A DNA stretch of 64,000 nucleotides from Nocardia niigatensis NBRC 100131 (GCF_000308655.1 NZ_BAGC01000043.1:434001-498000); one strand, 5' to 3'; counted from the stretch's first letter, positions 26,085 through 34,434 are shown. Numbers and translations are program-made. Notes: generated by a model from the sequence alone, not told the origin.

Positions 26085-26585
26085 TCAGTCGCGACCGAAC
26101 CAGCGCCGCCATCCGCGCCGGGGTTCGGGGCCTGGTACGGCGATATTGATCTGTGCGCCTTCGGGGATGAAGCGGACCTGGTCGTGAATCTGCCCCGCCA
26201 TGCCCAATGCGGTGACGAAGTCCATGACCTGAACGTTGCCGATCTGCGGGTCACCTCCCAGAACGGCCGGATGCGTCAGGTCGTAGATCTGGGATTCGTT
26301 CGGGGTCAACCCGTGCGCGGCAGCCGCGACCGCGAGATCGGCCCGAAGATACAGTTGCTGACCGTCGCGCGTCTGCAGCTCGGCCTCACACTCTTCGACG
26401 GATCCCCAGAGGTACGACAACTTTCCGTAGAACGTATCCAGCCACCACACGCCGTCCTCGGCACCCAGGAAGACGTCGCCGAATGGTGACGTGAACATCG
26501 GGTACTTGCCCTCCAGGCCGATCCAGTTCCAGGATTCCAGCGCGTATCGGTACTGCTCATCGGTAAACCGTCGCAACAACTCCAC
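26085..26585 (-). CDS. DUF1851 / Tdi1-like immunity-type protein
   Basis: 166 residues. The segments FGDVFLGAEDGVWWLDTFYG and QQLYLRADLAVAAAAHGLTP, and the general length, match the T6SS immunity Tdi1 C-terminal (DUF1851, GAD-like) family. Such proteins neutralise toxins or occur as orphan immunity genes. No toxin or secretion gene is adjacent, so it looks like an orphan. It is the first gene after tRNA-Lys copy 2, on the opposite strand. The start at 26585 (GTG, read as M) is the first plausible. The tail is arginine/tryptophan-rich. Confidence 0.7.
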   Translation of the reverse strand: MELLRRFTDEQYRYALESWNWIGLEGKYPMFTSPFGDVFLGAEDGVWWLDTFYGKLSYLWGSVEECEAELQTRDGQQLYLRADLAVAAAAHGLTPNESQIYDLTHPAVLGGDPQIGNVQVMDFVTALGMAGQIHDQVRFIPEGAQINIAVPGPEPRRGWRRWFGRD

Positions 26586-26669
26586 GCGGTGAACGCTACG
26601 CGGCGCGCACCGCCGGAAAGGGTTTCACGGTCGATCGACCGATGCGGCAACCCATTCGCTTCGCGGTTG

Positions 26670-26876
26670 TCACGGATCCCAGGGTTGGGAGCATGGCAGG
26701 GAGGGCATGGTCGCGGTGATGTGGTTGTCGATGCTGATGGCTGCCGCGCCGGCGGCGGTCAGTTCGGCTGCCACCTCGTCGATTTGCTGGGGGCGGCCCT
26801 GGAGGTCCAGAACGAGGGCGCCCAGTTCTACACGCAGGTGCAGGAGTGTGGTTTCCGCTGTTCCGATGGTTGTCAC
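26670..26876 (-). CDS. Small hypothetical protein
   Basis: 68 residues beginning at GTG 26876, with AGGTGG upstream: TTIGTAETTLLHLRVELGAL then VLDLQGRPQQIDEVAAELTA. Composition and the amphipathic pattern look like a real alpha/beta protein, but no family is recognised. The longer frame to 26999 has poor composition before this GTG. It lies between the DUF1851 gene and the EI24 gene. Confidence 0.45.
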   Translation of the reverse strand: MTTIGTAETTLLHLRVELGALVLDLQGRPQQIDEVAAELTAAGAAAISIDNHITATMPSLPCSQPWDP

Positions 26877-27075
26877 CGGACCACCTCGCGAATCCGTACG
26901 TCGGCTCGTGCAGCCGATCTGCCGAATGGAATTGTGCGCGGTGCTGCGGGCAACGCCAGTTCCGTGGGAGCGTCTCGAGAAATCACTTGTTCCCGACAAT
27001 CGACAACGACAGGTTGTCGATCGCTGCGGACAGTTCGGGCGGGTGGCGGCGGGTGGGCGCCAGTAGGGTTCGGGG

Positions 27076-27840
27076 ATGCGTGATTTCGGGGTTGGGTTCG
27101 CCTATTTCGTTCGGGGGCAGCGGTGGGTGGTGCGGCATCCTCGGGAGTACGGGATCGGGATTCTGCCGGCGCTGGTGACGGTGTTTTTGTATGTGGCCGC
27201 GCTGGTCGCGGTGATCACATGGGGCGGGGATCTGGCGGAGACGGTGACGCCGTTCGCCGATCACTGGCCGAGCCCGTGGGCGGGATTGTTTCGCGGGGCG
27301 TTGGACATTGCTCTGATCGCGCTCGCGGTGCTTGCGGCGGTGCTCACGTTCACTGCTGTGACTCTGGTGATCGGATCGCCGTTCTATGACGTGATCTCGG
27401 AGCGGGTCGATCGGTCGGTGTCGGTTGATGGGACCGCACCGGAATCCGGGCTGGCCTGGTGGCTGGAGTTGTGGGTGTCGCTTCGGGACAGCGTTCGAAT
27501 TCTGGTGCGGGCCATGGTGTGGGCGGTTGTGTTGTTCGTGCTGGGATTCGTGCCCGCTGTCGGGCAAACGGTGATTCCGGTGGTCGCGATCTTCGTCACC
27601 GGGTTCTTCCTCGCGCAGGAGCTGACCGCGGTCGCGCTGCAGCGCCGCGCCATTCACCTACGTGAGCAGTTGGCGCTGTTGCGTGGCCGCAAAGGTTTGG
27701 CGTGGGGCTTCGGCGTGCCGCTCGGAGTGGCCTTCCTGGTGCCGTTCGTCGCGGTATTCCTCATGCCGGGCGCCGTCGCCGGAGCCACGCTCCTGACCCG
27801 CGAACTACTGGGCGAACCAGGAACCGGCACTACCGCGTGA
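27076..27840 (+). CDS. EI24-domain (CysZ-like) membrane protein
   Basis: 254 residues with four main hydrophobic regions. The order (FAYFVRGQRWVVRHPREYG, GILPALVTVFLYVAALVAVI, TLVIGSPFYDVISERVD, then WAVVLFVLGFVPAVGQTVIP) is the EI24/CysZ pattern. EI24-domain proteins are inner-membrane permease-like, and CysZ moves sulfate. The actinobacterial homologue's substrate is unknown. ATG 27076 follows GGGTTCGGGG. Transcribed alone on this strand. Confidence 0.82.
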   Translation: MRDFGVGFAYFVRGQRWVVRHPREYGIGILPALVTVFLYVAALVAVITWGGDLAETVTPFADHWPSPWAGLFRGALDIALIALAVLAAVLTFTAVTLVIGSPFYDVISERVDRSVSVDGTAPESGLAWWLELWVSLRDSVRILVRAMVWAVVLFVLGFVPAVGQTVIPVVAIFVTGFFLAQELTAVALQRRAIHLREQLALLRGRKGLAWGFGVPLGVAFLVPFVAVFLMPGAVAGATLLTRELLGEPGTGTTA

Positions 27841-27985
27841 GCTCGAAGCCCCAGGATGCGACCGCGAACGCGAAGTACATTGCCGCGATGTTGGCGACCG
27901 GCGGAGGACACGGATCCGGTCGTGCAGGACTTCGTCCGCAGCTGCCTCGACCACCGGGAGACAGCCCGGTGAAAGCGGGCTCGGG

Positions 27986-28807
27986 TCAGCAGGTCGAAGC
28001 GGGGAGGGACTGCGCTTCGGCGAAGGCGGCCATATCGACCTGGCGACGGGCATTGGACAGCGCCGTGATCGTGCAGAGCCCCAGCTCGCCGGTGCGGTCG
28101 TAGAGCGTCGCCGTGGAGACGGCGATGCCGTTGGCAGAGACATGGTCTCGGGCCTGCACGCCCAATTCCACGCCCTCCGGCAGCCGGGAGAGCGTCATGG
28201 TGACATCGGTGTTGATGTAGCCGACCCCCGCGGTGCCCCAGTTGCAGACCAGGTTGGTGGAGTCACTGACGAAGGCCGCGCGTTCGAACGGCGTAATGGG
28301 CACGCCGTCGATGAGGGCCGGGATATTGTTCCACGCTGCCTTGCGGTGCGGGTTGACGCCGGAGGCGAAATCGTGGGTCCAGTCGAAGGATCCGGACTTG
28401 AACAGGGGCGGGCTGCCCTCGGGCCCGTCGAGCCGGGTCTCGGGGGTCGGGAGCTCCTGGGCCGGCTGCCAGATCTCGCCCGGCGGCTCGACGGTGGCGA
28501 TCAGGAATTGCACGGTGGCGCGGGCGCGCACCCGGCCGTGCTGGATGATGGACGCGTCGGCCACGCGAATGCGATTGCCGTCGCGGACGATCGAGCTGTG
28601 CAGCTCGATGGGCTCGTTGAGGACCGGGCTGAACAGGTCGGCGGTGAACCGGGCGGGGATGAAATCGGGCCCGGGGCAGTGCGTTTCGAGTTCGTGCGCG
28701 AGCAGGCCGCAGACGGCCGTACCGGCCAGCTGCGCCGGCGACCAGGCGCTGACCGCCATCCGGGTCGCCGTGAAGCGACCGTTCTCCTGGGTGAAGAACG
28801 CGACCAT
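27986..28807 (-). CDS. Acyl-CoA thioesterase-like protein (double hotdog)
   Basis: 273 residues with the two-half 4HBT_3 thioesterase layout. SPAQLAGTAVCGLLAHELET is in the first half, and the second has GYINTDVTMTLSRLPEGVEL and ANGIAVSTATLYDRTGELG. It is a diverged second member of the type seen at 11430-12293. Substrate unknown. ATG 28807 has a purine-rich GGGGAGAC a few bases upstream. A cupin gene starts further upstream on the same strand (120 bp away), so they may be linked. Confidence 0.75.
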   Translation of the reverse strand: MVAFFTQENGRFTATRMAVSAWSPAQLAGTAVCGLLAHELETHCPGPDFIPARFTADLFSPVLNEPIELHSSIVRDGNRIRVADASIIQHGRVRARATVQFLIATVEPPGEIWQPAQELPTPETRLDGPEGSPPLFKSGSFDWTHDFASGVNPHRKAAWNNIPALIDGVPITPFERAAFVSDSTNLVCNWGTAGVGYINTDVTMTLSRLPEGVELGVQARDHVSANGIAVSTATLYDRTGELGLCTITALSNARRQVDMAAFAEAQSLPASTC

Positions 28808-28927
28808 GGAGTCTCCCCTACCGATTGATGAGCCCCAGAATTAGAACATGTTTCAGAAACCCGGGGGAAGACCGCGGTCCCGGTCAGCGGAGAGACCGGG
28901 GCGCTGCGGGGAGGAATCGGCGGGTGA

Positions 28928-29302
28928 TCAGTTCACCCAGGGCGGGTTGACGACGGTCCCGTCGAGCAGCTCACCGGTGAAGCCGACGGGCGCGTTGACG
29001 AGCACTTCGGCGGGCCGGTCGGCCGGATTGTCCAGGCGGATCACGGATCCGGCCGGGACCACCGCCGCGTCACCGGGAGCCAGCTCCGCGGCCTCGCCCT
29101 CGATGGTCAGCGTGATCGAGCCCGCGAGCAGGATGAACGCCTCCTCGCGGTGGACGCGGTGCGGGACGCCCTGGGTGCCGGGCGAGATCTCCAGCCGCCA
29201 CAGGCACAGCTCACTGCTGCCGGTGCTGGGACGAACCAGCGGGGTGAAGCGGGAGCCGTGCATTTCATGGGACTGGGCGTCGGCGGCGTGGATTACGGGC
29301 AT
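28928..29302 (-). CDS. Small cupin-domain protein
   Basis: 124 residues. The cupin motif 1 region reads VPHRVHREEAFILLAGSITL (two His, one Glu, as metal ligands) and motif 2 is PAGSVIRLDNPADRPAEVLV. Such single-domain cupins act as isomerases, dioxygenases or sensors. The specific role is unknown. ATG 29300-29302 with AAGGAGATGG just upstream. It is divergent from a MarR gene, and the intervening 79 bp is an array of MarR-like half-sites, so it is probably under MarR control. Confidence 0.82.
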   Translation of the reverse strand: MPVIHAADAQSHEMHGSRFTPLVRPSTGSSELCLWRLEISPGTQGVPHRVHREEAFILLAGSITLTIEGEAAELAPGDAAVVPAGSVIRLDNPADRPAEVLVNAPVGFTGELLDGTVVNPPWVN

Positions 29303-29317
29303 TTGCCATCTCCTTCA

Positions 29318-29364
29318 GTCAAGCAGCTTGACTATATAGTCAAGCTTGTTGACTTCTTTGTCAA
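29318..29364. promoter_or_regulatory. Phased array of five GTCAA/TTGAC half-sites
   Basis: Half-sites start at 29318 (GTCAA), 29328 (TTGAC), 29339 (GTCAA), 29349 (TTGAC) and 29360 (GTCAA), spaced 10, 11, 10 and 11 bp. The two central ones lie in a 22-bp perfect palindrome (29325-29346, arm AGCTTGACTAT). Alternating orientation at one helical turn places all on one DNA face, as expected for side-by-side binding of MarR dimers between the divergent cupin and marR genes. Confidence 0.75.
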
Positions 29365-29381
29365 GTGCCAAGATTCCAGAC

Positions 29382-29828
29382 ATGCCCGGATACGCACAGG
29401 ACCTGCCGCTGCTACTGCTCGCGGCCGCCGCGGAGGTCACCGACGCCATCAACGACGGGTGCGTCGCGGCCGGCTTCACCGACATCCGGCCCACCCACGG
29501 CTTCGCCTTCGTGCGCATGGCCCCGAACGGCGCGACGGTCGGCGAGATCGCCGAACACCTGGGCGTCACCAAGCAGGCCGCCAGCCAGCTGGTCGAGGAA
29601 CTCGTCAAAAAGGGCTACGCGCAACGCAATCCGCACCCGCACGACGCGCGCGCCAAGCTCGTCACGCTCACCGAGCGCGGGTGGGCGTGCACCCGCGCCG
29701 CCGATGCCGCCGCGGCCCGGTTCACCGAGCGATGGGCGGCCGCCCTCGGGCCCGCGGCCACGGTCGAACTGCGCAATGCGCTCGCCAGGGTCGTCACACC
29801 CGGACGGGTGCGTCCGTCGGCGTGGTGA
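29382..29828 (+). CDS. MarR-family regulator
   Basis: 148 residues. The winged helix is GATVGEIAEHLGVTKQAASQ then LVEELVKKGYAQRNPHPHDA, with the KQAASQLV recognition helix and DARAKLVTLTERG wing of MarR proteins. ATG 29382 is preferred over 29346, since the latter begins inside the operator palindrome. It is divergent from the cupin gene and should repress both through the half-site array. The ligand is unknown. Confidence 0.88.
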   Translation: MPGYAQDLPLLLLAAAAEVTDAINDGCVAAGFTDIRPTHGFAFVRMAPNGATVGEIAEHLGVTKQAASQLVEELVKKGYAQRNPHPHDARAKLVTLTERGWACTRAADAAAARFTERWAAALGPAATVELRNALARVVTPGRVRPSAW

Positions 29829-29844
29829 CGAATTCCACGACCGT

Positions 29845-30702
29845 TCAGCCGAGTTCGAGCGAGGTCACGCCGTAGACCCGCTCGCGGTGGTACGCCCGGA
29901 CGGGCCCGGTATACATGCGCGCGGTCTCGAAGCTCGGCGTCAGCCCGGCCGACTCCATCAGCCGCACCGCGGGTTCGTTGTCCAGCGGGACATCCACGGC
30001 CAGCGGCATTCCCGCCGCATGGGCGGCCAGCGCGGCCAGCAGCTGCCGCGCGTCAGCGGGAGTGTCGGCGAACAGCGGGCCGACCCGCAGTGAATCCCGG
30101 GCCGGACGCAGGGTCGTGTACCCGGTGAGGGTCCCGTCGACGATCCGGGCGAAGGTCCGATGGCCCGGCTCGGCGAGCCAGGCGGTGAGGAATTCGGGCC
30201 GGTCCGCCGGATAGCAGGCCGAGTCGTACGGTTGCAGCGCCGCGAAATCCGCCGGCGCGAGCGCGGTCACCGTGTCGTCGGGCAGCGGCAGGCGGGGCAC
30301 ACCGATGAATCGCGCACTGTTGTAGGCGAGTTCGAATCCACTGCGCCGATAGCTGTCCTGCTGCGCGGGAACTCCGTCGAGCCCGACGACCCGCTCTCCC
30401 GCGTGTTTCAGACCCGCGTTCCAGGTGGCCAGGCCGAACCCGCGCCCGCGCAGATCCGGGCGCACGAGATAGAAACCCAGGAACGCGTAGTCGGCGCCGT
30501 AGTTGACCACCGAGACCGCGGTGGCGGGCTCCCCGCTCAGCCGCCCGAGCAGGAATCCATCCGGATCCTGCACGAAGAACGCGCCGACATCACGCTGCCC
30601 CGGGTTCCAGCCCTCGGCGGCGGCCCACTCCACCACGGCGGCCCATTCCGACGGGGTGGCGCGGGCGATGACCAGATCATCGAGATCCATGGCATCCGGC
30701 AT
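29845..30702 (-). CDS. GNAT-family N-acetyltransferase, two domains
   Basis: 285 residues. The first GNAT domain has the acetyl-CoA loop FYLVRPDLRGRGFGLATWNA (about residues 75-95). The second, more degenerate, spans about 150-275 and ends VDVPLDNEPAVRLMESAGL. Proteins of this layout acetylate small amines or protein N-termini. The acceptor is unknown. ATG 30700-30702 has no ribosome site, but a TACCGT hexamer ends 6 bp before it, suggesting a leaderless message. The longer frame to 30882 lacks GNAT features. Confidence 0.82.
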   Translation of the reverse strand: MPDAMDLDDLVIARATPSEWAAVVEWAAAEGWNPGQRDVGAFFVQDPDGFLLGRLSGEPATAVSVVNYGADYAFLGFYLVRPDLRGRGFGLATWNAGLKHAGERVVGLDGVPAQQDSYRRSGFELAYNSARFIGVPRLPLPDDTVTALAPADFAALQPYDSACYPADRPEFLTAWLAEPGHRTFARIVDGTLTGYTTLRPARDSLRVGPLFADTPADARQLLAALAAHAAGMPLAVDVPLDNEPAVRLMESAGLTPSFETARMYTGPVRAYHRERVYGVTSLELG

Positions 30703-30866
30703 GCGACCACGGTAGCCGCAAAAGCCCTGCGACTCGCTGGGATTCGAGGACGCGCCGGGCACGCCCTCGGACCGGCGGAGCGCCCGGCGAGCCGGCCCCG
30801 GCGCTCCGGTAGGGTCGAGGCGACATGCCCCGCGACCTGCGTGGTTGCGCGGAGTTCGAGGAAGAC

Positions 30867-31181
30867 ATGGCCGACTACGCACACTCCGATCACGCCAGCC
30901 GCAGCCGCGAGGAGAAGGCCCGGCGGCTGGCCGCCTATCTCTGGACGCGCGGCATCAGCGGTCCCGAACTGCTGGAACTGCCCGCCGCCCAACGGCGCAA
31001 GCTGGCCCGCGCCGCTGACACCAATCCACCCAGCACCGACGAGACCTGGCAGGTGGTGGCCGGGCTGCTCGGCGAGAAGGACGCCTGGGCCACGCGCAAT
31101 CCCGGCCATCCCGCGGCCCGCCGGGAGCGGCTGGACGAGAAGATCCTCTGGGTGAAACCGCCGGTCAAACCCTGGGAGTAG
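30867..31181 (+). CDS. Conserved small actinobacterial protein
   Basis: 104 residues: DYAHSDHASRSREEKARRLA, then WTRGISGPELLELPAAQRRK and DETWQVVAGLLGEKDAWA. Highly charged, mostly helical, soluble, with no recognised domain. GAGGAAG 5-11 bp upstream of ATG 30867 is a good ribosome site, so the upstream ATG 30825 is less likely. It is 50 bp upstream of the enoyl-CoA hydratase operator region and on the same strand. Confidence 0.65.
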   Translation: MADYAHSDHASRSREEKARRLAAYLWTRGISGPELLELPAAQRRKLARAADTNPPSTDETWQVVAGLLGEKDAWATRNPGHPAARRERLDEKILWVKPPVKPWE

Positions 31182-31202
31182 ATCGGCCCGGACGCTTGAC
31201 AG

Positions 31203-31230
31203 CAAGAAATGAACCGGGGTTCACTGCTTG
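31203..31230. promoter_or_regulatory. 28-bp imperfect dyad upstream of the hydratase
   Basis: The core TGAACCGGGGTTCA (31210-31223) has perfect 6-bp arms around GG, and CAAG (31203-31206) and CTTG (31227-31230) extend the symmetry outward to 13-bp arms with 10 matches. A TetR- or GntR-type operator is likely. TTGACA at 31196-31201 could be the -35. The dyad ends one base before GTG 31232. Confidence 0.55.
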
Positions 31231-31231
31231 A

Positions 31232-32263
31232 GTGTCCCCCGACTACGAGAACCACTCCGGTACCCGCCCGGCCGCCTGGCGCGACGACCTGACCGGCGGT
31301 GACGACTCGCTCTTCGCGGGCCGCCCCGAACCGGTCGACGAGTACACCGGCCGCACGCTGACCTACGAGGTGACCGGGCGCATCGCCCGCATCACCTTCA
31401 ACCGGCCAGAGCGCGGCAATGCCATCACCGCCGACACCCCGATCGAACTGGCGGCGGCCGTCGAGCGCGCCGACCTGGATCCGCGCGTGCACGTCATCGT
31501 GGTGAGCGGGCGCGGCAAGGGCTTCTGCGGCGGCTACGACCTGTCGATCTTCGCCGAGAACAGCTTCGCTCCGGCCGAGGGCGCGCAGCCGACCGAGGGC
31601 ACGGTGCTCGACCCGGTCGTCCAGGCCCGCAATCACAATCCCTGGGGCACTTGGGATCCCATGGTCGACTACGCCATGATGTCGCGCTTCAACCGCGGCT
31701 TCGCCAGCCTGCTGCACGCCAACAAGCCGACCGTCGCCAAGGTGCACGGCTTCGCCATCGCCGGCGGCACCGATATCGCGCTGTTCGCCGATCAGATCAT
31801 CTGCGCCGAGGACGCGCGCTTCGGCTACCCGCCCACCCGGACCTGGGGCATTCCGGCCGCGGGCATGTGGGCGCACCGGATCGGTGACCAGCGCGCCAAG
31901 CGACTGCTGTTCACCGGCGACAGCCTCAGCGGCAAGCAGGCGCTGGAGTGGGGCCTGGCCATCGAGGCCCCGCCCGCCGACGAGCTGGACGCGCGCACCG
32001 AGGAACTGCTGGAACGCATTTCGCGGGTGCCGATCAACCAGTTGGTCATGGCGAAGCTGGCGCTCAACAGCGCGCTGCTCGCGCAGGGGGTCACCAACTC
32101 CGGCATGATCAGCACGGTGTTCGACGGCATCTCGCGGCATACCCGCGAGGGCTACGCCTTCCAATTGCGTTCGGCCACGGCAGGTTTCCGCGAGGCCGTG
32201 CGCGAGCGCGACGAACCGTTCGGCGATTGGAAGCGTGCCCGGTTCGAGCCGCCGAAGGACTAG
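31232..32263 (+). CDS. Enoyl-CoA hydratase/isomerase (crotonase) family
   Basis: 343 residues. The crotonase core starts near residue 45 (ARITFNRPERGNAIT), the oxyanion-hole strand is GRGKGFCGGYDL and the second is KVHGFAIAGGTDIALFAD. An insert near residues 105-150 and a long C-terminal arm match the larger mycobacterial EchA types. It should act on a CoA thioester in fatty-acid or steroid degradation. The substrate is not clear. GTG 31232 starts right after the operator dyad, so the promoter and operator overlap the translation start. The 3' end overlaps the MarR gene by 4 bp. Confidence 0.85.
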   Translation: MSPDYENHSGTRPAAWRDDLTGGDDSLFAGRPEPVDEYTGRTLTYEVTGRIARITFNRPERGNAITADTPIELAAAVERADLDPRVHVIVVSGRGKGFCGGYDLSIFAENSFAPAEGAQPTEGTVLDPVVQARNHNPWGTWDPMVDYAMMSRFNRGFASLLHANKPTVAKVHGFAIAGGTDIALFADQIICAEDARFGYPPTRTWGIPAAGMWAHRIGDQRAKRLLFTGDSLSGKQALEWGLAIEAPPADELDARTEELLERISRVPINQLVMAKLALNSALLAQGVTNSGMISTVFDGISRHTREGYAFQLRSATAGFREAVRERDEPFGDWKRARFEPPKD

Positions 32264-32733
32264 GCGATCCCCTCCACGTCGGTGCGCTCGACCTCGGCGA
32301 CGACCCGGCCGGCCAGCGAGCGCACCGCGGCCGCCTCCGCGGCGGTCATCTCGTCGATGAACAGCCGCCGCACCAGTTCGACGTGATTGGGGGCGGCGGC
32401 CTCGAGCGCCAGGCGGCCGGCCTCGGTCAGCCGCACCTCCCGCCCGCGGGCGTCGTCGACGGCCTGGCAGCGATCGACCAGGCCACGGGTCGCCATCCGC
32501 GACAGATGCTTGGACAGGCGGCTCTTGTCCCAGCAGATCTCGGCGCCGAGTTCCTTGGCGCGCAGCTGGCCGCCGGCCGCGGACAGCGCGACCAGCACCT
32601 CGTAGTCGGAGGTCGACAGTCCGTCCTGGGCCAGCCCGGCGGCGAGGGCGGCGTCCAGGCGTTGCCGCATGCGAATGTAGGACTGCCAGGTCGTCTGTTC
32701 CGCATCGGTCAGCCAGCGCGTCATGGCTTCCAT
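32260..32733 (-). CDS. MarR-family regulator
   Basis: Up to 157 residues. The winged helix is YEVLVALSAAGGQLRAKELG then AEICWDKSRLSKHLSRMATR, with DDARGREVRLTEAGR as the wing. Starts are ambiguous: ATG 32733 (MEAMTRWLTD) or ATG 32724 (MTRWLTDAEQ). The second matches the usual N-terminus and has a TACTAT hexamer 7 bp before it. It is convergent with the enoyl-CoA hydratase (4-bp overlap of stops). Target unknown. Confidence 0.85.
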   Translation of the reverse strand: MEAMTRWLTDAEQTTWQSYIRMRQRLDAALAAGLAQDGLSTSDYEVLVALSAAGGQLRAKELGAEICWDKSRLSKHLSRMATRGLVDRCQAVDDARGREVRLTEAGRLALEAAAPNHVELVRRLFIDEMTAAEAAAVRSLAGRVVAEVERTDVEGIA

Positions 32734-33113
32734 AGTATCGACCAATAGTTGACACGGACACCAAGCGGATCCACAGGAACTTCATGGTAAATCGGGGCAG
32801 CCCCCGGACGGCCGCCTGTCGTACAGTACTGACCGTCCAATTTGCGTAGTTCTGGCGGAAATCGTCCATGCGCGAGCGCATTTCCGAGCAGGGCGAATGA
32901 GACACACACCGGCAGAAGAGGTTCCGGCGTTCGGGGCAAATCCCCTAATTCACCTGGATGAATAGCCCATCCGGTTGACAATGCAACGTTGCGCCAGAAA
33001 ACTCGACGCCGAGCCCGGCCGGTCACCGCGCCGCAACCGCCCGCGGCGGCGGTGGCACATCCGCGCCGAGTCGGGCCCTATGCCACCCCTGTTGCGCCGA
33101 CATTGAGGAATAC
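32734..33113. other. Intergenic region before the Excalibur gene
   Basis: 380 bases without a supportable gene. It must hold the promoters of the flanking marR (reverse) and Excalibur-protein (forward) genes. No conserved motif or strong hairpin was found apart from short AT-richer patches near 32740-32760 and 32930-32990. Confidence 0.5.
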
Positions 33114-33419
33114 ATGAACGTTCGCCGGCTTCTCGTCACCGCCAGCGTCGCGGGACTGACGAGCTTCGCAGCCCAGTCCGCCGTCGCCCTCGCCGACGTC
33201 CCCACCGGATCCTCCGGCACCGGCTCGTCCGCCATCGACACCGGCTCCGCCGCCACCGGCTCGGCGGGCCTGTCCCAGACCGGTTCCGCCGGCGGACCCG
33301 TCTACGAGAACTGTGACCAGGCCCGCGCGGCCGGCGTGGCGCCGCTGTTCCGCGGCCAGCCCGGCTACAGCCCGCACCTGGACCCCGACGGCACCGGAAT
33401 GGCTTGCCCGACCGTCTGA
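33114..33419 (+). CDS. Secreted Excalibur calcium-binding-domain protein
   Basis: 101 residues. The signal peptide is VRRLLVTASVAGLTSFAAQS then AVALA. A Ser/Gly/Thr-rich linker follows. The C-terminal Excalibur domain has YENCDQARAAGVAPLFRGQ and HLDPDGTGMACPTV, two conserved cysteines and a DxDGxG calcium loop. The family sits in the envelope of actinobacteria and firmicutes. Function is not known. ATG 33114 follows GAGGAATAC. A strong terminator follows. Confidence 0.85.
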   Translation: MNVRRLLVTASVAGLTSFAAQSAVALADVPTGSSGTGSSAIDTGSAATGSAGLSQTGSAGGPVYENCDQARAAGVAPLFRGQPGYSPHLDPDGTGMACPTV

Positions 33420-33452
33420 TTCACGCAGCGCGGCGGCTCCGCCGTCCCGAGC

Positions 33453-33494
33453 AACCCGAGGCCCGGTCCGACCAAGGACCGGGCCTCGGGTTTT
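33453..33494 (+). terminator. Rho-independent terminator, forward
   Basis: AACCCGAGGCCCGGTCC (33453-33469) pairs with its exact complement (33476-33492), 17 bp with a 6-nt loop, followed by a T-run. It ends the Excalibur transcript. Confidence 0.88.
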
Positions 33495-33518
33495 CTCACC
33501 TCGGCACCGCGACGCAAA

Positions 33519-33548
33519 TGTGGCCCGGTCCAACAGGACCGGGCCACA
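33519..33548 (-). terminator. Rho-independent terminator, reverse gene side
   Basis: TGTGGCCCGGTCC (33519-33531) pairs with GGACCGGGCCACA (33536-33548), 13 bp with a 4-nt loop. It sits just after the stop of the reverse DUF3618 gene. The two neighbouring hairpins share the stem core GGCCCGGTCC. Confidence 0.78.
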
Positions 33549-33566
33549 GTCGAAAGCCGATACGGC

Positions 33567-33791
33567 TCAGCGGCGGAAGATCTTCACCACGACCAGGGTC
33601 GCGATCAGCGCGCCGGTGCCGATCAGGGTGTACTTGATCTTGGGCTCGTTCAGCTTCGCCATGACCGACCGCTTGGCGTTGTCGGCCAGCCGCTGGGGAT
33701 CGGCGCGGACCGCGAGTTCATCGAGGGTGCTCGCGAGCCGGTTGCGTGCCGCCTCGATCTCCCGCTCGATCGCCTCGGTATCTCTCGCCAC
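33567..33791 (-). CDS. DUF3618 domain protein
   Basis: 74 residues: ARDTEAIEREIEAARNRLAS then TLDELAVRADPQRLADNAKR is the DUF3618 signature, an amphipathic helical segment. A membrane helix (YTLIGTGALIATLVVVKIF) ends the protein. Such proteins are small membrane-anchored coiled coils of unknown role in actinobacteria. GTG 33791 with AGGAG 6 bp upstream is the start. Divergent from bcp. Confidence 0.85.
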   Translation of the reverse strand: MARDTEAIEREIEAARNRLASTLDELAVRADPQRLADNAKRSVMAKLNEPKIKYTLIGTGALIATLVVVKIFRR

Positions 33792-33933
33792 GTCACACTC
33801 CTGTCTGGAAGCCGCGCTGAAAGGCGGCGCCGTCGTCTCGGGGCCGCTGCTCGCGCGACACAGGCGCATGCCAGCCGACCGCTCAGGAGTGTATCGCCAA
33901 CACCCGCTCGAGCCCGTCGACTAGCGTGGCGGC

Positions 33934-34434
33934 ATGACCGAGAATCACCGACTCAGTCCCGGCGACCCCGCGCCCGCCTTCACCCTGCCCGACGCCGACG
34001 GCAAGGACGTCTCGCTGTCGGACTACCGCGGCCGCAAGGTGATCGTCTACTTCTACCCGGCCGCGAGCACACCGGGCTGCACCAAGCAGGCCTGCGACTT
34101 TCGCGACAACCTGGCCGAACTCGGGGACGCCGGCCTCGAGGTCGTCGGCATTTCCCCCGACAAGCCGGCCAAGCTGGCCAAGTTCCGCGACGCCGAGCAG
34201 CTCACCTTCCCGCTGCTGTCCGATCCGGACAAGGAAGTGCTGTCCGCCTACGGCGCGTTCGGCGAGAAGATGATGTACGGCAAGAAGGTCACCGGCGTCA
34301 TCCGATCCACCTTCCTGGTCGACGAGAACGGGAAGATCGAAGTCGCGCAGTACAACGTGAAAGCCACCGGGCACGTCGCCAAGCTGCGCCGCGACCTGCT
34401 CCCCCACCTCCCCGGGACTTCAGCGGACAGCTGA
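33934..34434 (+). CDS. bcp: Thioredoxin-dependent thiol peroxidase (Bcp/PrxQ)
   Basis: 166 residues of the atypical 2-Cys peroxiredoxin Bcp type. The peroxidatic Cys is in ASTPGCTKQACDFRDN, with the resolving Cys five residues on. YFYPAASTPGC and FLVDENGKIEVAQYNVKATG are family hallmarks. It reduces alkyl hydroperoxides and H2O2 with thioredoxin. ATG 33934 is the only good start. Transcribed alone. A hairpin follows at 34543. Confidence 0.93.
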   Translation: MTENHRLSPGDPAPAFTLPDADGKDVSLSDYRGRKVIVYFYPAASTPGCTKQACDFRDNLAELGDAGLEVVGISPDKPAKLAKFRDAEQLTFPLLSDPDKEVLSAYGAFGEKMMYGKKVTGVIRSTFLVDENGKIEVAQYNVKATGHVAKLRRDLLPHLPGTSADS

